A stretch of 58,048 nt of DNA from Rhodobacter sp. Its GTDB lineage: Bacteria > Pseudomonadota > Alphaproteobacteria > Rhodobacterales > Rhodobacteraceae. Both the position numbers and the translations under genes were made by a program. This document shows positions 1-7,577 of the stretch, in pieces (position 1 is the first letter of the stretch; the number at the start of each line of letters is the position of its first letter). The notes beneath the pieces are model-generated. The model searched no databases and was not told the origin of the DNA. It saw only the letters and a program-made list of their open reading frames with translations. Location of the stretch: contig JAIYDJ010000095.1 of NCBI GenBank assembly GCA_027487575.1, positions 1 to 58,048 on the forward strand. The letters are read 5' to 3'.

Positions 1-1121
1 CCCGCCCACCGCCCCGTCGCCAGACACCCCGTCAGCAGATACCCCCCCGTCGGCGCTTCCCAGTCCAGCATCTCGCCGCAGACGAATACCCCCGGCAGCG
101 CCTTCAGCTCAAGCGCGTCCGCCACCGCCGCAGCCGTCACCCCGCCCGCCACCGAGATTGCCTCGTCGATCGGGCGCGGGCCGACCAGCGGCACCGGCAG
201 CCGCTTCACCGCGTCCACAACCGCCAGACCCCGCCCGAACTCCTGCACCAGACCGACCCCCACCGCCGACACCCCCAGTTTCCGCAACTGGTTCGCCCGC
301 GTCTCACCCGGCTTCATCCGCCCCAACCGCGCGGCCACGGCCCCGGACACATCCGGCATCAGATCCAGCGCCAGCGCCGCCCCCTCGCGCAACTCCCGGC
401 TGACGGCATAAACCCCGCCCCCCTCGATCCCCCGCGAGGACACCACGAACTCTCCCCGCTCGCGCCGCCCGCCGACCAGCAGCGCCGCCCCCTTCACCGC
501 CACCCCGAAAAACCGCGCCATGTGCGAAGACCAGTCCACCACGAACCCCATGTTCGCAGGCTGCCACGCCGCCACTTCCACGCCTTTATCCCGCAACCAC
601 GGCACCCAGGCCCCGTCCGACCCCAGCCGTGCCCAGCTTGCCCCACCCAAGGCCAGCACCGTTACCGCAGGCCGCAGCACCTGTTCACCCTCCGGCGTCT
701 GAAACCGAAAGCCGTCGCCTTCAAACCCCTCCCACCGCCAGCGCACCCGCATCTCGACGCCCAAGCCCGCCAGCCGGACCAGCCACGCCCGAAGCAACGG
801 CGAGGCCTTCATCGCCAGCGGAAACACCCGCCCCGATGACCCGACGAACACTTCGGACCCCAGCCCCCGGCACCAGTCCACCACCTGATCCGGGCCAAAG
901 GCGCGCAAGGCGGGCTCCAGCCACCCGGCCCGATACACCCCGACAAACCCGGCCAAATCCTGATCCTTGGTGATGTTCAGCCCCGACTTCCCTGCCATCA
1001 GGAACTTCCTCCCGACCGAGGGCTTGGCCTCGCAGACCACCACCCGGCGACCGGCAAGCGCCAGCTCTTCCGCCGCCATCAGCCCGGCAGGCCCGCCGCC
1101 GATCACCAGCGCGTCAACCAC
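1..1121 (-). CDS. NAD(P)/FAD-dependent oxidoreductase (HI0933/TIGR03862-like flavoprotein), 3' end outside window
   Basis: Predicted flavoprotein. The N terminus reads VDALVIGGGPAGLMAAEELA, the dinucleotide-binding GxGxxG-type fold for FAD. It is followed by VCEAKPSVGRKFLMAGKSGLNIT, which is characteristic of the HI0933-like family, and near the end by GVFVCGEMLDWEAPTGGYLL. About 373 codons are present; the family is usually near 390-400, so only the last few residues are missing. The chosen start is GTG at 1121, overlapping the stop of the upstream hydratase gene by 8 bases. A methionine start is not available in a better position. It is the last gene of an SDR-hydratase-flavoprotein operon. 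The substrate is not evident, so only the family call is firm. Confidence 0.85.
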   Translation of the reverse strand, partial: MVDALVIGGGPAGLMAAEELALAGRRVVVCEAKPSVGRKFLMAGKSGLNITKDQDLAGFVGVYRAGWLEPALRAFGPDQVVDWCRGLGSEVFVGSSGRVFPLAMKASPLLRAWLVRLAGLGVEMRVRWRWEGFEGDGFRFQTPEGEQVLRPAVTVLALGGASWARLGSDGAWVPWLRDKGVEVAAWQPANMGFVVDWSSHMARFFGVAVKGAALLVGGRRERGEFVVSSRGIEGGGVYAVSRELREGAALALDLMPDVSGAVAARLGRMKPGETRANQLRKLGVSAVGVGLVQEFGRGLAVVDAVKRLPVPLVGPRPIDEAISVAGGVTAAAVADALELKALPGVFVCGEMLDWEAPTGGYLLTGCLATGRWA

Positions 1122-1722
1122 GCGGAATCATCGCCTTGATCGCCGCCAGATGGGCGGGGTGCGCCGACAGCGCGTCCTTTGCCAGCGCTTCGGCCGCCGT
1201 GCCCACATCTTCGGAAATCCGGTCCACCAGCCCCCAGGCCAGCGCCTCGTCCACGCCGATCCGCGCGCCACCCATCAGGATCATCGCCGCGCGCGCCGGA
1301 CCGACCAGCGCCACCAGACGCCCGGGATCGGCGGGTTGCGGCAGATAGCCCAGCCGCATCACCGGGTAGAAGAACGCGGCCCCCGGCACCGCCACCCGGA
1401 TGTCGCAAGCCAGCGCCAGCCCGAAGGCCCCCCCGGCCAGCGTCCCGTTCAGCGCGGCAATCGTCAACCCCGGAAATCCTGCAATCGCCGCCGACACCCG
1501 GCCCCACAGCGGATCGACGCCCAGCCCCGCCTTCATCTCTTCCAGATCGGCCCCGGCGGAAAACACCTTGCCCGACCCGGTGAGAACGATGACGGAAGCC
1601 CGCGACGCGCCCAGCACCGCCGTCTCCAGCGACGACAGCATCTCGCGGGTCAGCGCGTTTGCCTTGTCGGGGCGCGCCAGCGTGATCCGCCGCATCCGCC
1701 CCTGATCTTCGACTTCGATCAT
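1114..1722 (-). CDS. enoyl-CoA hydratase/isomerase family protein (short form)
   Basis: Crotonase-fold protein of 202 residues. The oxyanion-hole segments FSAGADLEEMK and LNGTLAGGAFGLALACDIRVA are visible, as is the following GYLPQ turn. Members usually have about 260 residues; here the C-terminal helical region is cut short, and the protein ends shortly after the AKDALSAHPAHL helix. The ATG at 1722 overlaps the stop of the SDR gene as ATGA, indicating translational coupling, and the stop overlaps the start of the flavoprotein gene. Fatty-acyl or aromatic CoA turnover is plausible from family membership, but the substrate is unknown. The longer upstream reading frame runs into the SDR and is not real. 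Confidence 0.85.
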   Translation of the reverse strand: MIEVEDQGRMRRITLARPDKANALTREMLSSLETAVLGASRASVIVLTGSGKVFSAGADLEEMKAGLGVDPLWGRVSAAIAGFPGLTIAALNGTLAGGAFGLALACDIRVAVPGAAFFYPVMRLGYLPQPADPGRLVALVGPARAAMILMGGARIGVDEALAWGLVDRISEDVGTAAEALAKDALSAHPAHLAAIKAMIPRG

Positions 1723-2459
1723 GCCACCAACCCCGCCGCCCGCCGCACCGCCTCGTCGCGCAGGCGCACATCTTCGCCGCGCCAGGCATCCGCCCCCGCC
1801 CCGCACATCCACAGCAGCGCCCGCGCGGGCCAGTCGGCGGGAATGTGCACCGCCGGGTCCAGCGCGGAAACCGGGTTGATGCCGCTGGCCTTGATCCTGA
1901 CCTGCATGTCGGTGGCGACCGTGCCGGGCGACAGGCCCAGCACCCGCAGGCCCCAGCCGCCTTCCTCCAGATGCAGGGCGCGGGTCAGCATCAGCACCCC
2001 GGCCTTGGACGCGCAATAGGCCGACCACCCCTCCAGCGGGCTGGTCGCGGCACCGGAAGACAGGTTGATGATGGTGCCCGATCCCTGACGCCGCATGACG
2101 GGCACGGCGGCCCGGCACCCGTGGAACACGCCCTTCAGGTTGATGTCCACCGCCCGCCCCCAGTCGGCCGGATCAGCCTCGGACAGGCGGGCGATCGGCT
2201 CGATCACGCCCGCGTTGTTGATCAGCACGTCCAGCCGCCCGTGCTGCGCCACCACGCTGGCGACGGCATCCTGCACCGACCCCCAGTCGCCCACATCGCA
2301 CGGCACCGCCATTCCGCCCACCTGCGCCGCAAGTGCTGCGATCTGATCCGCCGACCGCGCCAGCAGCACCACGCGGGCGCCCGAATCGGCAAACACGCGG
2401 GCCGCTGCCGCGCCGATGCCCCGGCTTGCCCCCGTGATCATCACGACTTTCCCCTGCAT
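1719..2459 (-). CDS. SDR family NAD(P)-dependent oxidoreductase
   Basis: Classical short-chain dehydrogenase of 246 residues. It shows the cofactor motif TGASRGIG (residues about 9-16), the NNAG motif, the catalytic serine in INLSSGA and the YxxxK motif in WSAYCASK, followed by the PG turn (LSPGTVATDM). The ATG at 2459 is preceded by an AGAAGGGGG ribosome-binding stretch about 8 bases upstream. It is the first gene of a three-gene operon with overlapping junctions. Co-occurrence with a crotonase suggests an acyl-CoA or alcohol/ketone conversion, but nothing fixes the substrate. It is divergent from the DUF2125 gene, sharing a 126-base promoter region. Confidence 0.9.
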   Translation of the reverse strand: MQGKVVMITGASRGIGAAAARVFADSGARVVLLARSADQIAALAAQVGGMAVPCDVGDWGSVQDAVASVVAQHGRLDVLINNAGVIEPIARLSEADPADWGRAVDINLKGVFHGCRAAVPVMRRQGSGTIINLSSGAATSPLEGWSAYCASKAGVLMLTRALHLEEGGWGLRVLGLSPGTVATDMQVRIKASGINPVSALDPAVHIPADWPARALLWMCGAGADAWRGEDVRLRDEAVRRAAGLVA

Positions 2460-2585
2460 CCCGCGCCCCCTTCTGCAATGACAAGACCAGTTAGCCCATC
2501 GCGCGCCCTGTCGGAAAGCCTTGACCCGTGCCGCAGGCCGATGGATGTTGCACCAGATATTCACCGGACACGGAAAGGCTGTAGC

Positions 2586-4112
2586 ATGACCAATTTTAAG
2601 AACGCAGGGGCCACTGCAATTGCGGCCCTGCTGACCGGAACGGCTGCCTTTGCGCAGGTCACCCCCGAAGAGGTCTGGCAGAACTGGCAGGACATGTCGT
2701 CGGGCTATGGTCAGACGATGTCGGCCGCCTCGGCGGAACGCGATGGGGATACGCTGGTCGTGACCGACCTTTCCGTGGTGCAGGATCAGGACGGCGTTCT
2801 GGTCGATGTCGCCATCGACGAGGTCAACTTCACCGACAACGGCGATGGCACGGTCGATATCACCATGTCCGACAGCTATCTGATCGACCTGACCCTGCCG
2901 CCCTCCGATGCCGCAGCAGGCGATATGCCGACCAATGTGACGGTATCTGTCGCCCAACCCGGCATGGTCACCACCGCCGGAGGCACGACGACCGATACGT
3001 CCTACACGGTCGAAGCACCCAGCATCACCATCTCGCTGGACGAGATCGCAGGCGTGGATGCGGCGGCGGTGGACGCAGAGGCCAGCATGACGATGACGAT
3101 GGTCGCGGGCGAATACCTTGTGGCGGGTCCGTCCGACGCCAAGACCATCGACGTGGATTTCGGCGCACAGAGTGTCGCCTTCAACGTCATGGCCAAGGAC
3201 GCGGAGTCGCAGTCCGATGTTCAGATGACCGGCACGCTGGCCGATCTGGCGGCGAGCTATGCGATGGACATGGGCGGAATGGCGCTGATGGGGACGGAAA
3301 TGGTGGCGGCCCTGAAGGCTGGCACCGCGCTGTCGGGCGCGTTCAGCCACGGCGCGGTCGACTTCACTCTTGACGTGACGGAAGCCACAGGTCCGACGCG
3401 GGTGGTTTATGCAAGCACAGGCGGCGGCCTGACGTTCCAGATGGACGAGGCCGGTCTTGTCTATGGCGTCGACAGCACCGGCACCGCGATTTCCGTCAGC
3501 GGCCCCGAAATTCCCTTCCCCGAGTTCAACGTCAACTACGGCGAATTCGCGGTCACGCTGGCCATGCCGCTTCTGGCGGCGGCCGAGCCTTCGGATTTCA
3601 CCTTCCTGACCCGCATCGTCGATTTTTCGGTGTCCGAAGACCTGTGGGGCATGGTCGATCCGGCAAACGCGCTGCCGCACAGCCCGGCGACGGTCGTCTT
3701 CGATACAAAGGGCAAGGTCCGGCTGACCTCCGATCTGGTGGACGAGGCGGCGATGGCCGCGCTGGGGGATGCACCTCCGGGTGAAATCCATGCGCTGGAG
3801 GTGACCGAACTGCGCGCGACCGTGGCCGGCGCCGAACTGACCGGGGCGGGTGCGTTCACCTTTGACAACACCGATCTGGTGACCTTTGCCGGGGCGCCTG
3901 CGCCGACCGGCAAGATCGACCTCAAACTGGTCGGCGGCAATACCCTGATCGACTCGCTGGTGGCGATGGGCCTTCTGACCACCGATGACGCCAACGGTGC
4001 GCGGATGATGATGAGCATGTTCGCCAATCCCGGTGCGGGCCCGGACGAGATGACCTCGACCCTTGAATTCAAGGACAAGGGCTTCTTCGCCAACGGTCAG
4101 CAACTGCAGTAG
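2586..4112 (+). CDS. DUF2125 domain-containing exported protein
   Basis: A 508-residue protein with a clear signal peptide (TAIAALLTGTAAFA, probable cleavage after residue 23, before QVTPEEVW). The mature part begins with VTPEEVWQNWQDMSSGYGQTM and consists of repeated short beta-strand-like segments rich in Asp, Gly and Thr, typical of DUF2125 proteins common in Rhodobacterales. Function is unknown; the family is predicted to be periplasmic or outer-membrane associated. The start is the ATG at 2586, following a purine-rich GGAAAGG stretch. The frame is open much further upstream, but the signal peptide places the start here. A hairpin terminator follows the stop. Confidence 0.85.
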   Translation: MTNFKNAGATAIAALLTGTAAFAQVTPEEVWQNWQDMSSGYGQTMSAASAERDGDTLVVTDLSVVQDQDGVLVDVAIDEVNFTDNGDGTVDITMSDSYLIDLTLPPSDAAAGDMPTNVTVSVAQPGMVTTAGGTTTDTSYTVEAPSITISLDEIAGVDAAAVDAEASMTMTMVAGEYLVAGPSDAKTIDVDFGAQSVAFNVMAKDAESQSDVQMTGTLADLAASYAMDMGGMALMGTEMVAALKAGTALSGAFSHGAVDFTLDVTEATGPTRVVYASTGGGLTFQMDEAGLVYGVDSTGTAISVSGPEIPFPEFNVNYGEFAVTLAMPLLAAAEPSDFTFLTRIVDFSVSEDLWGMVDPANALPHSPATVVFDTKGKVRLTSDLVDEAAMAALGDAPPGEIHALEVTELRATVAGAELTGAGAFTFDNTDLVTFAGAPAPTGKIDLKLVGGNTLIDSLVAMGLLTTDDANGARMMMSMFANPGAGPDEMTSTLEFKDKGFFANGQQLQ

Positions 4113-4129
4113 CCCGGCGGCATTGCGAA

Positions 4130-4151
4130 GGCCGCCCCTGCTTGGGCGGCC
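4130..4151 (+). terminator. stem-loop after the DUF2125 gene
   Basis: GGCCGCCC, loop CTGCTT, GGGCGGCC: an 8-bp perfect stem 18 bases after the stop codon. The T-run is weak (ATTCCTGTTCT). It lies between two convergent genes and may serve both directions. Confidence 0.5.
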
Positions 4152-4233
4152 ATTCCTGTTCTGGTGCGCTGCCCCACATCGGCTGGGCGATCCCGGTCCG
4201 GGCAGCATGCCCGGATTTCCCGGTGAACCCGCC

Positions 4234-5268
4234 CTATGGCAACAGGAACATGCAATTGCGCGCCAGATAGGCCGCGTCTTGGGCTGGGTCCGCAGGCAAT
4301 CCGGCATAATCCGCCCCCGAGGAACGCGGCATCGGCATGGGGTTGTTCGGCGGTGCGATCACGGCCCCCGCCGCCGCGTTGCCGGCCATGTCGGCCACCC
4401 CGCTGATCGCCACCTGACTGAGAAGGCTCATGTTGCCGACCTGGCTGCTGATCGCGCCGCCGGCAAAGCCGAACCCGGCCGATACTGCTGCCGCCCGCGC
4501 CGCGTCACTGGCGTTGCGCCCTTCAACCAGCGCCTGACCCCCGGTCGTCATGCCCTGCCCTGCACTTTGTATGACCAGGATCGTGGCCTGATCCGCCGTG
4601 CTCATCGTGGCCCCCGCCGCCCCGATGCCGATCGCCCCCACGGTGAACGTCCCCACCGCGTTGATTGCCGCCGATCCGACATTGCCGGTATCCTGATAGG
4701 TGAACGCCCCCCGCATCGCCGACCCCACGGCCAGCGTCGTCATCGCGGTTCCGGTTGAAATTCCGGTCATTCCTGCCGCGCCCGCCGCCGCCAGACCGGT
4801 TCCGCCCGACACGATCCCCGCCGTGACCACCAGAATCGTCGCACTCGCATCGCGCACGAAGGTCGCCGCCCCCAGCGCCCTTTCCCAGCCTGCAACCACC
4901 GAATTGATGCTGCTCGACGACCGCCCGTTCGCAGCGACCCGTTCGGAATGCAGCCAGGCCATGTCGGCCCGCGCGGACCGCAGCACACTCGCCAGGTTCT
5001 GGTACATCGTGCGCGGATAGCTGCGCAGGCCCTGCTCGGCCGTGGCCCAATACCGCTGCGTTTCCAGTTCCAGGTCCTGCCGCACGGCGCCCCAGTTGGT
5101 TTCCACACAGAACGTCGTGGGCAGCAGGAATCCGTGGTCGGTCGCAACCGTGCTGGTGTTCCGCCGCACCAGCATCGCCCGCACGGCCGTGCGCAACAGC
5201 AGATAGACCCCGTCGTTGTTGTAGGCCCAGCGCCGCCCGTCGCGATCGGTGATGATGTGCCAAGCCAT
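4234..5268 (-). CDS. unknown protein with a long Gly/Ala-rich hydrophobic core (toxin-like architecture)
   Basis: I do not recognise this 344-residue protein. The N-terminal ~150 residues look soluble (MAWHIITDRDGRRWAYNN, several Trp and Arg). Residues about 150-320 are almost wholly Gly, Ala, Ser, Thr, Ile and Val, with stretches such as ILVVTAGIVSGGTGLAAAGA and TFTVGAIGIGAAGATMS. The C terminus is Pro-rich and ends RNCMFLLP. There is no signal peptide. The low-complexity glycine-zipper-like middle resembles the membrane-active or linker regions of colicin-like and polymorphic toxins, but that is an inference from composition only. No immunity-type gene is evident beside it. It is divergent from pmbA and convergent with the DUF2125 gene. 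The ATG at 5268 has an AGGGG stretch upstream. Confidence 0.7.
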   Translation of the reverse strand: MAWHIITDRDGRRWAYNNDGVYLLLRTAVRAMLVRRNTSTVATDHGFLLPTTFCVETNWGAVRQDLELETQRYWATAEQGLRSYPRTMYQNLASVLRSARADMAWLHSERVAANGRSSSSINSVVAGWERALGAATFVRDASATILVVTAGIVSGGTGLAAAGAAGMTGISTGTAMTTLAVGSAMRGAFTYQDTGNVGSAAINAVGTFTVGAIGIGAAGATMSTADQATILVIQSAGQGMTTGGQALVEGRNASDAARAAAVSAGFGFAGGAISSQVGNMSLLSQVAISGVADMAGNAAAGAVIAPPNNPMPMPRSSGADYAGLPADPAQDAAYLARNCMFLLP

Positions 5269-5421
5269 CGGTCAGCCCCTTGCCCTGCGTTCAATGCAAT
5301 GCAGTTGCCGCATCCAGCGCGGTAACCCTTGAAATCCGTTCCGAAACCATGACTTTGGGCGGGCGTGAAGTCAATTGCGCCGCCCCACCAGCGCCCGGCG
5401 CACCGCCCTGAAGGAACCTCC

Positions 5422-6765
5422 ATGCCCGCATCCCTCGACTCCCTGACCGACGCCCTGTTGCGGGCCGCCCGCGATGCCGGGGCCGACACCGCGGATGCGC
5501 TGGCGGTTTCTGGCGCGTCGTTGTCGATCGACATCCGGGCGGGCGCACTGGAACAGGCCGAACGGTCGGAGGCGACGGAGGTCGGCCTGCGCGTGCTGAT
5601 CGGAGGGCGGCAGGCCTGCGTGTCGGCATCCGACATCTCTCCGGCGACCTTTGCCCGGTTGGCAGTGCGCGCCGTCGCCATGGCGCGCGAGGCGCCCGAA
5701 GACCCCTATGTCGGTCTTGCCGATCCGGACCAGCTTGCGCGCAATTGGGATCTGGCCGCCTTCGAACTGGCCGACCCCGCCGAAGAACCCGGCGCGGCTG
5801 CGCTGGAACAGGCCGCGCGCGCCGCCGAGGCCGCCGCGCTGGAGAACGTCGGCATCACCCAGGTCGAGGCGTCAGCCGCCTATTCGAGCCGGCAGTTGCA
5901 CCTTGCCACTTCGCACGGGTTTTCCGGCGGCTATGCCCGCACCTCGCACAGCCTGTCCGCCGTTGCCTTCACCGGCTCCGGCACCGCGATGGAACGGGAC
6001 TGGGCGGGCGAAGGCCGGATCTGGGCCGCCGACATGCCCGGTGCTGCGGGGATCGGCGCGCTGGCCGCGCAGCGCGCACTGGAGCGCGCCGGGGCGACCC
6101 GCCCGGTGACCGGCACCTTTCCTGTCCTTTTCGACGAACGTGTCGCGTCCTCGCTGATCGGGCACCTTCTGTCGGCGATCAACGGAACTTCCATCGCGCG
6201 CGGATCGTCGTGGCTGCTGGATGCGCTGGACACGCAGGTGCTGCCTGCAGGCCTTTCTGTCATCGAAGACCCGCACCGCCCGCGCATCTCTGGCTCGCGT
6301 CCGTTCGATGGTGAAGGCCTGCCGACGCAAAGGCGAACGATCGTTCAGGATGGTGTGCTGACCGGCTGGACGCTGGACCTGGCCACCGGGAGGCAGCTTG
6401 GGATGGCGTCCACCGCCAACGCCTCGCGCTCCACCTCGCAGCCTCCATCGCCCTCGACCTCGAACATCGACCTGACGCAAGGGACCGCCTCGCGCGAAGA
6501 TCTGATCCGCGACATGGGCACCGGGCTTCTGGTCACCTCGATGATCGGATCGACGATCAACCCGACGACGGGCGACTATTCGCGCGGGGCGTCCGGGTTC
6601 TGGGTACAGAACGGTGTCGTGTCGCATCCGGTCAATGAATGCACCATCGCGGGCAACCTGCGCGACATGCTGCGCCGCATCATCCCGGCCAACGACGCGC
6701 GCGCGCACCTTTCGACCCGCGTGCCGTCGATCCTGATCGAAGGGATGACCCTTGCCGGAACGTGA
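5422..6765 (+). CDS. pmbA: metalloprotease-related protein PmbA/TldE
   Basis: A 447-residue TldD/PmbA family protein. Family features include the N-terminal VSGASLSIDIRAGALEQAERSE segment, the FDERVASSLIGHLLSAINGTSIARGSSWL core and the C-terminal GFWVQNGVVSHPVNECTIAGNLRDM segment. PmbA (TldE) forms a heterodimer with TldD that degrades unfolded peptides and, in E. coli, matures microcin B17 and affects CcdA stability. PmbA itself lacks the HExxH zinc site, consistent with this sequence. The ATG at 5422 has AAGGA 8 bases upstream. The stop overlaps the cysQ start by 14 bases, so the two genes are cotranscribed. No tldD is seen in the window. Confidence 0.93.
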   Translation: MPASLDSLTDALLRAARDAGADTADALAVSGASLSIDIRAGALEQAERSEATEVGLRVLIGGRQACVSASDISPATFARLAVRAVAMAREAPEDPYVGLADPDQLARNWDLAAFELADPAEEPGAAALEQAARAAEAAALENVGITQVEASAAYSSRQLHLATSHGFSGGYARTSHSLSAVAFTGSGTAMERDWAGEGRIWAADMPGAAGIGALAAQRALERAGATRPVTGTFPVLFDERVASSLIGHLLSAINGTSIARGSSWLLDALDTQVLPAGLSVIEDPHRPRISGSRPFDGEGLPTQRRTIVQDGVLTGWTLDLATGRQLGMASTANASRSTSQPPSPSTSNIDLTQGTASREDLIRDMGTGLLVTSMIGSTINPTTGDYSRGASGFWVQNGVVSHPVNECTIAGNLRDMLRRIIPANDARAHLSTRVPSILIEGMTLAGT

Positions 6766-7528
6766 TCTTGCACTTCTGGTCGAAGCCGCCCACCGCTGCG
6801 GCAAGATCGCCATGCGCTATTGGGGCAACAAACCGTCGGTCCGCGACAAGGGCGACGGTCAGGGTCCGGTGACGGAAGCCGATCTGGCGGTGAACGACAT
6901 GCTGCAGGACACCCTGCGCGGCGCCCGCCCCGACTATGGCTGGCTGTCCGAAGAATCGCCGGACAGCGCGGATCGGCTATCATGTGAACATGTGTTCATT
7001 ATCGACCCCATCGACGGCACGCGCGCCTTCATCGAGCATGACGCGGGCTTTTCGCATTCGCTGGCCATCGCGCGGCATGGGGTCGTGACGGCGGCGGTGG
7101 TCTATCTGCCTGCGCGTGACCGCCTTTATGCCGCCGCTGCGGACGGCGCGGTGTATCGCGACGGCGCGCCGATCAGCGTGTCGCCCCGCCACGATCCCGA
7201 AGGGGCCACCCTGATGACGGCAAAGACATATCTTGATGCGGCGCACTGGCAGGGACCGCCCCCCGGCGTGGTCCGGGTGTTTCGCCCGTCAATTGCAAAC
7301 CGGCTGTGTCAGGTGGCGGATGGCAGCGTCGACGGTCTGCTGACGCTGCGTCCGACTTGGGAATGGGACATTGCCGCTGGCAGCCTGATCGCGGCGCGGG
7401 CTGGGGCGACCGTAACGGACCGCACCGGCGCTGCACCGGTCTTCAACCGCGCGCATCCGCAGGCCGATGGCCTGCTCGTTGCCCCGCCGGGCCTTCATGC
7501 GCAGCTCGCGGCCCGTCTGAAACACTAA
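6752..7528 (+). CDS. cysQ: 3'(2'),5'-bisphosphate nucleotidase / inositol monophosphatase family protein (CysQ)
   Basis: A 258-residue Mg-dependent phosphatase of the inositol monophosphatase superfamily. Metal ligands are visible: Glu67-Glu68 (LSEESPD), the DPIDGT motif at residues 85-90, and WDIAAG with Asp206. The gene probably recycles 3'-phosphoadenosine 5'-phosphate from sulfate assimilation; related proteins act on other sugar or inositol phosphates. The start is TTG at 6752, inside the end of pmbA, with GAAGGG as ribosome-binding site. The usual neighbour DUF4170 comes after an interposed helicase gene on the other strand. A hairpin terminator follows at 7547. Confidence 0.88.
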   Translation: MPERDLALLVEAAHRCGKIAMRYWGNKPSVRDKGDGQGPVTEADLAVNDMLQDTLRGARPDYGWLSEESPDSADRLSCEHVFIIDPIDGTRAFIEHDAGFSHSLAIARHGVVTAAVVYLPARDRLYAAAADGAVYRDGAPISVSPRHDPEGATLMTAKTYLDAAHWQGPPPGVVRVFRPSIANRLCQVADGSVDGLLTLRPTWEWDIAAGSLIAARAGATVTDRTGAAPVFNRAHPQADGLLVAPPGLHAQLAARLKH

Positions 7529-7546
7529 GGTACGACTGAAACACTG

Positions 7547-7566
7547 GGGCCGCCCGAAGGCGGCCC
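7547..7566. terminator. bidirectional stem-loop between cysQ and the helicase gene
   Basis: GGGCCGCC, loop CGAA, GGCGGCCC: an 8-bp stem closed by a stable tetraloop between two convergent genes. On the plus strand T-rich sequence (TTTGTTTTTC) follows about 13 bases later, inside the end of the helicase gene. Confidence 0.6.
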
Positions 7567-7577
7567 TGATCGTGCGT

